Source: UBA6019 sp036564345 (lineage in GTDB: Bacteria > Chloroflexota > Dormibacteria > Dormibacterales > Dormibacteraceae). From it: DNA of 46,908 nt. The stretch spans positions 1-46,908 of the forward strand of contig DATCOZ010000240.1 of assembly GCA_036564345.1 (NCBI GenBank), in the 5' to 3' direction. Positions within the stretch are counted from its first letter, which is position 1. Each line of letters begins with the position of its first letter. Under the pieces are notes generated by a model. The model saw only the letters and a program-made list of their open reading frames with translations, ran no database searches and had not been told where the DNA came from. Positions 1 to 8,100 of this stretch are shown here, piece after piece. The position numbers and the translations under genes were made by a program.

Positions 1-344
1 GTGCGCCAGAAGGGATGGGCGGCGATCGCGATGCCGCCCTGGTTGTGGATCTCGTCGACTGTCGCGGCGGCGCTCAGGCCGGGCCGGATGCGGCGCTCGA
101 GGAAGAGACCGAGGATGTGGCCCTGCCGGCTGGAGACCTCCTCCCCAATGATCACCGGGACTCCGCTCGTCCGCGCGCTGTGCTCGGCCGCCCGAAGGGC
201 GCCCTCGATCGTGTCATGGTCGGTGATGGCGATCACATCGAGGCCGGTTTCGAGCGTAACGTGATCAACCACCTCCGCCGGCGACGGCCAGCCGTCACTG
301 AAGGACGTATGAAGGTGAAGGTCGGCAAGTCCTCTGGAGGGCAT
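1..344 (-). CDS. PHP-domain metal-dependent phosphoesterase, partial (N-terminal part)
   Basis: The minus strand read from ATG at 344 gives the N-terminal 114 codons of a PHP-domain hydrolase; the rest lies beyond base 1. Visible metal-binding motifs are DLHLHTSFSDG near residues 7-17, ITDHDTIEG, a GEEVSS segment, GHILGLFL, and AAHPFW at the window edge. These are the successive His/Asp/Glu ligand motifs of PHP phosphoesterases (TrpH/RNase AM-like group). An in-frame TGA lies four codons upstream of the ATG, which fixes the start. It is divergent from the acyl-CoA ligase, with a gap of about 107 bp. The substrate cannot be told from this fragment. Confidence 0.85.
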   Translation of the reverse strand, partial: MPSRGLADLHLHTSFSDGWPSPAEVVDHVTLETGLDVIAITDHDTIEGALRAAEHSARTSGVPVIIGEEVSSRQGHILGLFLERRIRPGLSAAATVDEIHNQGGIAIAAHPFWR

Positions 345-362
345 CGGTGGACGTCAGATTCT

Positions 363-404
363 AATACCGTGTCTGCGTTCTGCCGACAACTTGGCATAGG
401 TATT
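363..404. promoter_or_regulatory. Inverted repeat in the divergent PHP / acyl-CoA ligase intergenic region
   Basis: AATACC at 363-368 is matched by GGTATT at 399-404, so the two arms are 30 bp apart between two divergent genes. It may be a regulator-binding site or chance; no convincing -35/-10 pair was found. Acyl-CoA ligase genes are often under TetR-type control, but that is only an inference. Confidence 0.2.
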
Positions 405-451
405 CACAACGGCGCAGGAAATTGAGAGGATTTCGGACCGGAGGTGGATTT

Positions 452-2092
452 GTGGAAGGTTTGATGCAGGACTACGAGCTGACGATCCAGCACGGGCTGT
501 GGCGCGTCGAGCGCCTCTTCCCGCGCAAGGAGATCGTCACCAAGCAGGAGAGCGGGGTCCACCGCACCACCTACGGCGAGATGGTGCCTCGTATCAACCA
601 GCTGGCGGGCGCCCTCCATCGCCTCGGTGTCGGCCAGAGCGACCGTGTCGCGACCCTCTGCTGGAACAACTACCGGCACCTCGAGCTCTACTATGCGATC
701 CCCTGCATGGGCGCCGTGCTCCATACCCTCAACCTCCGCCTCTTCCCGAAGGACCTCGAGTTCGTCATCCGGGACGCCGAGGACAAGGTCCTCTTCGTCG
801 ACCAGACCCTGATCCCGATCCTCAACCAGCTCGCCGGCAAGCTCCCCTCGGTCAAGCACATCGTCCTGATCTCGAACGGCCAGCCCGTCCCCGAGCACCA
901 GCTGGGCGAGATGCTTGACTACGAGACCCTCCTCAAGGCTGAGTCGCCCGAGTATCCCTGGCCGCAGCTGGAAGAGAACCTTGCCGCCGCCATGTGCTAC
1001 ACGTCCGGCACGACCGGCAATCCGAAGGGGGTCGTCTACTCCCACCGCTCCCAGTTCCTGCACACGATGGGAGTGCTCCAGGTCGACAACCTGGCGCTGA
1101 GCGAGCGGGACACCGTGTTCCCGATCGTCCCTATGTTCCACGCCAACAGCTGGGGCCTGCCCTACGCCTGCGGCTTCGCCGGCTCCAAGATCATCTTCCC
1201 GGACCGCTGGATGGGCGACGCGGCCAGCGTCGTCGAGCTCGCCGAGTCGGAGGGCGCGACCATCGTCGCCGGCGTTCCGACGATCTGGACCAACACCGCC
1301 GCCTACCTCGAGCAGACCGGGAAGCGGCTGCCCAAGGTGCACACCGTCATCTGCGGCGGCTCCGCCATCCCTCGCGCACTGATGGAGCGGATGGACAAGC
1401 TGGGCCTGCGCATGCTCCACGCCTGGGGCATGACGGAGACCTCGCCCCTGGGCTCGACGGCCGTCGTGCGGAGCTGGACCCCCAAGGACAGAGAGCTGGA
1501 TGAGCGCTTGACGCAGGGCATCGCCGTCCCCGGCGTCCAGATCCGGATCGCCGACCCGGTCACCTTCGAGGAGCTTCCTTGGGACGGCGTCGCCTTTGGC
1601 GAGATCCAGGTCAAGGGCCCCTGGATAGCCAAGGGCTACTACCACGATGCGGACCCGGAGAAGATGACGCCCGACGGCTACTTCCGGACCGGCGACGTGG
1701 CCAAGATCGACCCCGACGGCCACATCATCATCGTCGACCGCACCAAGGACGTCATCAAGTCAGGCGGGGAGTGGATCTCCTCGGTCGACCTGGAGAACGC
1801 GATCATGGGCCACCCGAAGGTGCTCGAGGCGGCGGTGATCGGCCTTCCCCACCCGAAATGGGACGAGCGGCCGGTCGCCTTCGTCGTGGAGCACCCCGAC
1901 CACAAGGGGAAGGTCACGCCGGAAGAGATCCGCGACTTCCTCGACGGCAAGATCGCCAAGTGGTGGCTGCCGGACGAGATCCGCTTCATCGAGGAGGTGC
2001 CCAAGACGTCGGTCGGCAAGTTCGACAAGAAGGTTCTCCGCAGCGGCGCAAAGCCGTTCAGCGAGGCCGCCACCGCGACTGCCCAGAGGTAG
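452..2092 (+). CDS. Long/medium-chain fatty-acid--CoA ligase (AMP-forming)
   Basis: This 546-aa ANL-superfamily enzyme activates a carboxylic acid through an acyl-adenylate to the CoA thioester in the cytoplasm. The adenylation P-loop motif TSGTTGNPKG is at residues 184-193, followed by HAWGMTETSP, then YFRTGDVAKID, then DRTKDVIKSGGEWIS. The C-terminal TSVGKFDKKVLR carries the catalytic Lys near residue 523. The GTG at 452 is chosen because GGAGGTGG at 440-447 is well spaced before it and the protein then begins V/M-EGLMQDYELT, as relatives do; ATG 464 is the alternative. It is a single-gene unit ending before a GC-rich hairpin. Substrate chain length is not determinable. Confidence 0.93.
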   Translation: MEGLMQDYELTIQHGLWRVERLFPRKEIVTKQESGVHRTTYGEMVPRINQLAGALHRLGVGQSDRVATLCWNNYRHLELYYAIPCMGAVLHTLNLRLFPKDLEFVIRDAEDKVLFVDQTLIPILNQLAGKLPSVKHIVLISNGQPVPEHQLGEMLDYETLLKAESPEYPWPQLEENLAAAMCYTSGTTGNPKGVVYSHRSQFLHTMGVLQVDNLALSERDTVFPIVPMFHANSWGLPYACGFAGSKIIFPDRWMGDAASVVELAESEGATIVAGVPTIWTNTAAYLEQTGKRLPKVHTVICGGSAIPRALMERMDKLGLRMLHAWGMTETSPLGSTAVVRSWTPKDRELDERLTQGIAVPGVQIRIADPVTFEELPWDGVAFGEIQVKGPWIAKGYYHDADPEKMTPDGYFRTGDVAKIDPDGHIIIVDRTKDVIKSGGEWISSVDLENAIMGHPKVLEAAVIGLPHPKWDERPVAFVVEHPDHKGKVTPEEIRDFLDGKIAKWWLPDEIRFIEEVPKTSVGKFDKKVLRSGAKPFSEAATATAQR

Positions 2093-2104
2093 CAGATTTG
2101 AGTA

Positions 2105-2136
2105 GCCCCGGGGGCACAGTTTTTCGGCCCCGGGGC
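2105..2136 (+). terminator. GC-rich hairpin after acyl-CoA ligase, possible terminator
   Basis: GCCCCGGGG (2105-2113) pairs with CCCCGGGGC (2128-2136) around a T-containing 14-nt loop. It starts 13 bases after the stop codon, but there is no downstream T-run, so intrinsic termination is uncertain. Confidence 0.4.
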
Positions 2137-2218
2137 CGTTAGTCAGGACAGTGGATTTCCTCCGCGGTCCATTGGCGTCCGTGCATGGGCAGTGCCGCAT
2201 TGCCGTGGTGCTCGCCTA

Positions 2219-5047
2219 GTGGAGCAGCAGAGCCCGCCGCCCGTCGATCATCTCGGCCGGTTCCCGGTCGAGGCCGAGCTCGGGCGCGGCGCGATGGGCG
2301 TCGTCTACAAGGGCTTCCACCCAGGCCTCGAGGTCCCCGTGGCGATCAAGGTCCTGGGCGACGTCTACTCAGGCGACGCACAGTTCCGGCGCCGCTTCCA
2401 GCGCGAGGCCGCGGCCATCGCCGCGCTGAACCACCCGGGCATCGTGCGCATCTACGACTTCGACGAGGACAGGGAGTCGCTCTTCATCGTGATGGAGTTC
2501 GTCGAGGGCGAGTCGCTCCGTTCGATCCTCCAGAACAAGGGCCGGGTGGCTGTCCACCAGGCGCTCGACATAACCCAGCAGCTCCTCTCCGCGGTCGGCG
2601 CCGCCCACTCTCACAACATCGTCCACCGCGACCTCAAGCCGGACAACATCGCCATCTCCAGCATCGGCAAGGTCAAGGTGATGGACTTCGGCATCTCCAA
2701 GCTGCTGGTCGACACCGGCGGCCTGACCGGCACCGACGCCATCATCGGCACGCCCACCTACATGTCGCCCGAGCAGGTCCGTGGCGAGGCGGTCGATGGC
2801 CGCTCCGACACCTACGCTGTCGGCTGCATCCTCTACGAGCTTCTCCACGGAGCCCCGCCGTTCACAGGCCAGCTGGCCGCGGTGCTCCATTCCCAGCTCT
2901 ACAACGACCCGCCCGAGTCACCGGCCATCCCGGGACCCGTGATGGCGCTGATCCGCAAGGCGATGGCGAAAGAGCCGAAGAAGCGGTTCGCGTCCTGCGA
3001 GGAGTTCGCGGGAGCGCTGCTCCAGCTCGACACCGCCCAGCTGTCGACGGCGCCCAGCCCGCCGGCGGCTCCTGAAGCGCCCCCCGCGAAGGGTCTTGCC
3101 CTCCGGCTGCCCGGGCTCCGCAAGGCTGCCGGGCCGCCGGAGCCGTTGGAGGAGCAGCACACCCAGGCTCGCACGACCTGCACCGAGCGCGACTGCGCTC
3201 ACCACACCGAATGGATGTGCATCTACCAGGACCGCACCGGCTATGGCTGTGGGACCTGGTGGTGCGGCAAGCACATCTCGCAGGTGGGCAACGACGCCTT
3301 CTGCAGGCGCCACGCGAGCGTCATCCGGGCGCTCGCCGTGAATGCAGGCACGATCCGCGAGATCAAGCACCTGCCGGCCGTGAACGACCGCTCCCTCGCC
3401 CTGGCCGCGCTGGTCGGCGGGGACATCGACAAGGAGATCACCGAGATCCTGCGGCGCCGCTACAGCAGCCGCAAGGACGTGACGGTGATGGCCGACCATG
3501 CCGTCCGGGAGAGCCGCAGCGGCGCCTCGGTCGCCTGGGAGCGGAACTGGTCGGCCGCCCGCAACCAGGGCTACGAAACCCGGATCACCCTCCTCGTGAC
3601 CGCCGAGGAACCTTCCCTGGTGAAGCTCCGGGTGGGCAGCATGGAGATCTTCTCCGGCGTGCCCGATTGGATCGGCCGCCGGCTCGCCGGAAAGCCCGCC
3701 AACCACTCCGACCGCGCCCACTTCCGCGCTCGCCTGATCGAGACGGTGAGCGAGGCCGTCGACCGCCCGGCTCCCCTGGCCGGTGGTTATCACCCGGCTC
3801 GGGCTGAGGTCGGAACGCCGCTTCCGCAGGCGCTGCCCGATATCGACGGGCATCTGCTCGAGGGCCTCGTCATGCGTGCCTTCGCCATCAACCCGACCAG
3901 CCTCCCCGCCTTCGAGATCGCGAAGCTGCTCGCGCTCCCCTTCGCCAGCCTCGAGCCGGTCGTCGCGAAGCTCACCCTCGACCGCTTCCTTGAGGCGGGC
4001 GGGATCGCGTCCGCCGCCTCCGACAATCCGGTCCAGGAGCGGATGACGTACACCATGACCAAGCAGGGCCGGGCGATGACCGAGGAGATGAGCAAGGCCG
4101 GCACCCACTACCTGGGCCCGGCCCCGGTGACCCTCGCCGATTACAACCGGATGACGACCGAGGTGATCCTCCCGGGCCTCGACCCGGAGCTCGTGCGCAA
4201 GGCGCTCGACGGGCTCGAGCTGGCGCCTGGGGTCGAGGACGCGATCCGGGCGGCCGTCAACTCACGCGGCTCGATCTTCGTCTACGGGTCACCGGGCAAC
4301 GGCAAGACCTCGCTGGCGCGGCGCATTCCGCTGCTTCTCCGCGGGCCGATCCTGGTGCCCCACGCCATCGACCTCGGCGCCGGCGAGGTGATGGTGGTCT
4401 ACGACCCCGCCGTCCACAAGCTCGACTCCGACCAGCCACACGATCGTCGCTGGCTGCGCGTTGTCCGGCCGCTGGTCCAGGTGGGCGGGGAGTTCACGCT
4501 CGACATGCTCACCGCCACCTGGGACCCGGCGGGCCGCGTCTACCAGGCGCCCCTCCAGCTGAAGGCGAACGGCGGCGTGCTCCTGATCGACGACTTCGGC
4601 CGCCAGCAGGTGACGCCCAAGCAGATGCTCGACCGGCTGATGGTGCCTCTCGAGCAGGCGATCGACCACCTCCAGCTCGCGGGCAGTGGGCGGAAGGTCG
4701 AGATCCCTTTCCGGGCCATGCTGCTCTTCTCGACCAACCTGACGCCGAGCGAGCTCCTCGACGAGGCCTACATGCGGCGGCTTGCCTACAAGGTCCGGAT
4801 GCCCGATCCCACGCCCCAGGTCTTCCAGCGGATCTTCGAACGTGAGCGGCAGCGCCTGGGCATCCCGGCCAACCCGACCGTATTCCCCCAGATCGGGCAG
4901 CTCTATGGCAGCAGCGCGATCCGGGGCAACCACCCGCGCGACCTCCTCGAACGGTTGGTGGACGTCGCCAGCGCCCGCGGGGTCAAGCCCGAGCTCACGC
5001 CCGAGCTGGTGGACGCCGCCTGGCGAACCCTCTTCGTCGCTACATAA
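2219..5047 (+). CDS. Ser/Thr protein kinase fused to zinc-cluster, winged-helix and AAA ATPase modules
   Basis: This is a 942-aa multidomain protein. Residues about 11-270 are a Hanks-type kinase: glycine loop GRGAMG, Lys43 in VAIK, HRD 137-139, DFG 157-159, APE-like SPE. A Pro/Ala linker follows, then a Cys/His cluster at about 321-365 (C321, C326, C334, C344, C349, H352, C362, H365) that probably binds zinc. Residues about 540-625 look like a winged helix. The C-terminus is an AAA ATPase with Walker A GSPGNGKT (690-697) and Walker B VLLIDDFG (787-794). The winged-helix/AAA part resembles a stand-alone bacterial AAA family. GTG 2219 is chosen because the kinase begins about 10 residues later; GTG 2192 is possible and neither has a clear ribosome site. 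No membrane segment is seen, so it is probably cytosolic. Confidence 0.85.
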   Translation: MEQQSPPPVDHLGRFPVEAELGRGAMGVVYKGFHPGLEVPVAIKVLGDVYSGDAQFRRRFQREAAAIAALNHPGIVRIYDFDEDRESLFIVMEFVEGESLRSILQNKGRVAVHQALDITQQLLSAVGAAHSHNIVHRDLKPDNIAISSIGKVKVMDFGISKLLVDTGGLTGTDAIIGTPTYMSPEQVRGEAVDGRSDTYAVGCILYELLHGAPPFTGQLAAVLHSQLYNDPPESPAIPGPVMALIRKAMAKEPKKRFASCEEFAGALLQLDTAQLSTAPSPPAAPEAPPAKGLALRLPGLRKAAGPPEPLEEQHTQARTTCTERDCAHHTEWMCIYQDRTGYGCGTWWCGKHISQVGNDAFCRRHASVIRALAVNAGTIREIKHLPAVNDRSLALAALVGGDIDKEITEILRRRYSSRKDVTVMADHAVRESRSGASVAWERNWSAARNQGYETRITLLVTAEEPSLVKLRVGSMEIFSGVPDWIGRRLAGKPANHSDRAHFRARLIETVSEAVDRPAPLAGGYHPARAEVGTPLPQALPDIDGHLLEGLVMRAFAINPTSLPAFEIAKLLALPFASLEPVVAKLTLDRFLEAGGIASAASDNPVQERMTYTMTKQGRAMTEEMSKAGTHYLGPAPVTLADYNRMTTEVILPGLDPELVRKALDGLELAPGVEDAIRAAVNSRGSIFVYGSPGNGKTSLARRIPLLLRGPILVPHAIDLGAGEVMVVYDPAVHKLDSDQPHDRRWLRVVRPLVQVGGEFTLDMLTATWDPAGRVYQAPLQLKANGGVLLIDDFGRQQVTPKQMLDRLMVPLEQAIDHLQLAGSGRKVEIPFRAMLLFSTNLTPSELLDEAYMRRLAYKVRMPDPTPQVFQRIFERERQRLGIPANPTVFPQIGQLYGSSAIRGNHPRDLLERLVDVASARGVKPELTPELVDAAWRTLFVAT

Positions 5048-5190
5048 AAGGGCAAGGGGGGAGCAAGTCGGCATTCCCCACACTTCGGGCGGGCCCCTAT
5101 CCAAGCCCTTCCAAAACCCCCTTCTCGGCGCGACGCTTGGGCTTCATGAGCACAACTCATTCGGCCGGGAATCAACCCGGCCTACGCGCC
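5048..5190 (+). repeat. Copy A of a dispersed structured intergenic repeat
   Basis: This copy lies between two convergent genes. The shared core runs from CTTCCAAAACCCCC (about 5106) through GGCGCGACGCTTGGGCTTC and CAACTCATTCGGCC to CCCGGCCTACGCGCC at 5190. It ends in a 7-bp hairpin, GGCCGGG 5163-5169 with CCCGGCC 5176-5182. Its left part is longer and more diverged than in the other copies at 20147, 37018 and 37142. Confidence 0.75.
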
Positions 5191-5216
5191 ACGCCAGCAA
5201 GCGGGCGGATACCGAC

Positions 5217-5720
5217 CTAGTCGGAGGTTGCCGGCGGTAGGTAATCGCGCAGCTTGAGCGATAGCTGGCCCGGAGTCAGCCGCGATTTGATCAGGTAGTC
5301 GCGGGCTCCCAGCCCGAGGCCCTCCCTGACCATCTCCGGCTCGCCGTAGTTCGACAGGATCAGCACCGGAAGTGCGGCCAGGCGGGGGTCGAGCCCGATC
5401 GCACGGAGCACCTCGAGCCCGGGCAGGTTGGGGAGCCGGAGGTCGAGCAGGACGAGGTCGGGCGGAGCGTGCTGGACCCGGTGCAGGCCGCTCGCGCCAT
5501 CAGTCGCCAGCTCGACCTCGTAGCCGTCGGTGGTCAGCTGGAGCTGGTACATGAGCGCGATCGCCATGTCGTCCTCGATCAGGAGGATCCGCGCCTTGCG
5601 CAGCTCGCCCCCGGCAAGTCGCCAGGGAAGGAAGGGAGGCACGGCCGGCCGTCTCGCCTCCCTCGTCATGAGTGCGTCATTGAAGAGGGGCGAGATGAGC
5701 AGCGTCAGTGTCCGATTCAC
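5217..5720 (-). CDS. Single-domain response regulator (receiver only)
   Basis: The receiver domain begins at about residue 43 (ARILLIEDD) and fills the rest of this 167-aa protein. The acidic pair is D50/D51, the phosphoacceptor D93 in LVLLDLRLP, the switch Ser 123 in ILSN, and the conserved Lys 145 in YLIKS. There is no output domain, so it probably signals by protein contact or relays phosphate. The GTG at 5720 overlaps the TGA of the histidine kinase (GTGA), implying translational coupling. The first roughly 40 residues are not receiver-like, so an internal start such as ATG 5669 is possible. The cognate partner is almost certainly the adjacent kinase. Confidence 0.9.
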   Translation of the reverse strand: MNRTLTLLISPLFNDALMTREARRPAVPPFLPWRLAGGELRKARILLIEDDMAIALMYQLQLTTDGYEVELATDGASGLHRVQHAPPDLVLLDLRLPNLPGLEVLRAIGLDPRLAALPVLILSNYGEPEMVREGLGLGARDYLIKSRLTPGQLSLKLRDYLPPATSD

Positions 5721-7507
5721 TTCTCCGTGAGCGGGACGGCGAGCACGAAGGTGCTGCCCTTTCCGAGCACCGACGTGGCGGTGATGTCGCCGCCGTGGAG
5801 GCGCGCCAGCTCTCGCGACAGGTAGAGACCCAACCCGGTGCCGGGGATGTGGCTGGTTTCAGGGGTGACGATCCGGCCGAAACGGGTGAAGAGCCGGTCG
5901 ATCCGGTCTGCCGGTATGCCCACCCCGGTGTCGGTGACACTGATCCTCGCGACGTGATCGTCGGTCGACACGCTGAGGGTGACCGGGCCACCGCCGGGAG
6001 AGTACTTGATCGCATTGGTCAGCAGGTTCCCGATCACGGTCGCGATCCGGTCGACGTCGACCAGCACCGGGATCTCGATATCGGGGCTCTCGAAGACGAG
6101 GGCATGGGCGGAGTCGGCGAAAGGCTCTGACATCTCGAGCGCCGCGCGGGCGACCTCGCGGAGGTCGGCGTGGCGCGGGGAGAGCTCGATCTTGCCTTCT
6201 TCGAGCCGCGCCGCCTCGATCATCTGCTCGACCAGGGCGTTCATCTCGTCCGCCTTGGCGGTGAGCACGGGCAGAGCTTTGCGGGCGCCCTCCGGGATGT
6301 CGCCAAGCGATCCCCGGTCGAGCATCGAGAGGTAGCCTCGGATCACGGTGATCGGACCGCGCAGCTCGTGGGAGGCGAGGTTCAGAAATTCCGTCTTGGT
6401 CCGCTCCAGAGCGGCGATCCGTTCGGTCAGGATGGCCCGGTCGAGGCCGGCGACCACATTGGTCGCGTAGCCCGTCAAGCGGCCCACCTCCTCGGTCCCG
6501 AAGAAGGGCGTGAAGGGCCCCGAGACGACCGCGAGAACACCCGTTCCGCTGGCGAGCGGAAGGGGGACGACGACCGCGGTCTGCGGCTCATTCCCCGGGA
6601 TCGCGCGCATCCCCTCCTGGTCCGGAGCGCCGAGCTGGGCCTTCAGGCGCTCCGCCTGCCCCTCGTTCATGCCCCGGGCGGCGAGGACCGAGCCGTCCGA
6701 GTCGGCGATGAAGCCGGCGTCCGCGCCGACGAAGCGGATCGCCCACTCGAGGGCCCTCTCGGCCAGCCTCTGGCGCGTCGGACTGAAGAGAAGGAGCTCC
6801 CGGACCGCGTCCCGGTACGCCTGTTCCTCCGGGTACATCCACTCCCGGCGCACCATCCGGGGAGGCGCGAAGGCGATGTAGAGGAGGGGCGCGACGGCCA
6901 GGGCGACCAGGTCGATCGCCAGCTGTCCCACGGGCGGCAGCCGGGTGAGCGCGCCGCCCAGACCGGCGAAGAGCAGGATCACGACCAGCGCGGCGTATCC
7001 GCCGGCAAGCGCGCGAAGCCGGCCCCGCTGGACCGCCGGACGCCCGCTTGACGCCAGCCAGAACCGGCCGATCGGCTCGGCGACGCAGGCGCACCAGACC
7101 AGGATCACGATGAGCGTGACGCCGGCCTCGAAGCCGTTCGGCCGGGCGCCCGGCCTGAACTCCAGGTTGGCCACGATGAACAGCAGTCCGGCCAGGACGA
7201 CGGCCACCAGGGCGATCCAGCGCGCCCGCGGGCTGAGGCGGATGAAGCTGCCCCGGAAGAGAAGCAATGCATAGCCGGAGGCGAGGAAGACCAGCACCCC
7301 TAGGTCCCGGCCGATCAGACCGAGGGCGTTGCCGGTCAGCGTCGCGATCTCGCCAAGTGCGTTGGTGATCGCCAGCAGGCCGATCGCCAGGGCGAGGAAA
7401 CCGCGACTGCGCTCGCGGTGGCGGAGGTAGTCGCGGAGCGTCAGGACGCCGAGGAGGATGAACGCCAGGCTGACCGCGTAGGTGAGTGTCTGGAGCGCTT
7501 CAGCCAT
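5717..7507 (-). CDS. Membrane sensor histidine kinase with GAF-like region
   Basis: This 596-aa protein has about seven hydrophobic segments in residues 1-215, a GAF-like sensory stretch around 235-355, and a HisKA/HATPase core. The phosphorylated His is H380 in NLASHELRGPITVIRG. The N box is NLLTNAIKYS (494-503), the G1 box DTGVGIP (526-532) and the G2 box GTGLGLYLS (557-565), so catalysis looks intact. It probably autophosphorylates in response to a membrane or cytosolic signal and passes phosphate to the receiver encoded next. It ends in a 4-bp overlap with that gene. ATG 7507 is used; no strong ribosome site is visible. The ligand is unknown. Confidence 0.93.
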   Translation of the reverse strand: MAEALQTLTYAVSLAFILLGVLTLRDYLRHRERSRGFLALAIGLLAITNALGEIATLTGNALGLIGRDLGVLVFLASGYALLLFRGSFIRLSPRARWIALVAVVLAGLLFIVANLEFRPGARPNGFEAGVTLIVILVWCACVAEPIGRFWLASSGRPAVQRGRLRALAGGYAALVVILLFAGLGGALTRLPPVGQLAIDLVALAVAPLLYIAFAPPRMVRREWMYPEEQAYRDAVRELLLFSPTRQRLAERALEWAIRFVGADAGFIADSDGSVLAARGMNEGQAERLKAQLGAPDQEGMRAIPGNEPQTAVVVPLPLASGTGVLAVVSGPFTPFFGTEEVGRLTGYATNVVAGLDRAILTERIAALERTKTEFLNLASHELRGPITVIRGYLSMLDRGSLGDIPEGARKALPVLTAKADEMNALVEQMIEAARLEEGKIELSPRHADLREVARAALEMSEPFADSAHALVFESPDIEIPVLVDVDRIATVIGNLLTNAIKYSPGGGPVTLSVSTDDHVARISVTDTGVGIPADRIDRLFTRFGRIVTPETSHIPGTGLGLYLSRELARLHGGDITATSVLGKGSTFVLAVPLTEK

Positions 7508-7849
7508 AGAAAGACTGCCTGCGAGAGTACATCTTTAACTAACAGTCGGATCGGAAAAATTGGTCGGCCGGCACGGTGCCCGCGCAGGCGCCCAGACAGC
7601 GTCGTGTCGATTGGAATCCGGCACTCCCGGACACCGTCACGGCTGCCTCCATTCGGCCCTGCGAGCGCCCGATACTCGCCCACCGAAGCGCTTCAGAACC
7701 GCCCGAAAGGTTTGGCCTGCGCACAATCCGGGCACAAACACCCCTGGATCGTTCCCTCTCGGGACGACGGCTCGCGTTTGGTCACTGCTTTTCTCGAACA
7801 GACCAGTCGCTTGTTTCAACCAGGCGTTCGAGATAGCAGGAGTCAGTAC
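7508..7849. other. Divergent intergenic region (histidine kinase / cold-shock gene), no gene seen
   Basis: These 342 bp separate the kinase start and the cold-shock start. The segment must contain both promoters and the cold-shock 5' leader. I found no convincing sigma-70 hexamer pair and no plausible coding frame of its own. The leader before 7850 may fold as a cold-responsive structure, but I could not establish one by eye. Confidence 0.5.
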
Positions 7850-8044
7850 ATGACCAACGGAACCATCAAGAAGCTCGTATCCGACCGCGGCTTTGGATTC
7901 ATCGCAGCGGACGACGGCAAGGAGTACTTCTTCCATCGTGACGGCGTCGACAACTTCGACAGCCTGAACGGCGGCGAGAAGGTGACCTTCGAGGTCGAGG
8001 CCAGCCCCAAGGGCCCCCGCGCCAAGCTGGTCAAGCTCGCCTAG
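7850..8044 (+). CDS. Cold-shock-domain protein (CspA family)
   Basis: A 64-aa single cold-shock domain that binds single-stranded RNA/DNA and keeps mRNA unfolded. It shows RNP1-like GFGFIAADDG and RNP2-like EYFFHRD, with the normal basic C-terminus. AGGAG at 7838-7842, seven bases before ATG 7850, fixes the start even though the frame is open further upstream. A strong terminator follows directly, so it is monocistronic. Regulation through its long 5' leader is usual for the family but cannot be shown here. Confidence 0.96.
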   Translation: MTNGTIKKLVSDRGFGFIAADDGKEYFFHRDGVDNFDSLNGGEKVTFEVEASPKGPRAKLVKLA

Positions 8045-8063
8045 CCGGGTTTCTTGAGACGAA

Positions 8064-8100
8064 GGCTCCCAGCCGAAAGGTTGGGGGCCTTTTCTTTTTC
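8064..8100 (+). terminator. Intrinsic terminator of the cold-shock gene
   Basis: GGCTCCCAGCC (8064-8074) and GGTTGGGGGCC (8079-8089) form an 11-bp stem with two G-T wobbles around a GAAA tetraloop. TTTTCTTTTT follows. It lies between convergent genes. Confidence 0.95.

Noticed and set aside
404..1723. Long minus-strand frame opposite the acyl-CoA ligase, and similar long antisense frames throughout
   Set aside because: Composition is Arg/Gly/Asp/Val-rich without domains, and each lies opposite a well-identified gene; this is the usual artefact of high-GC codon bias.
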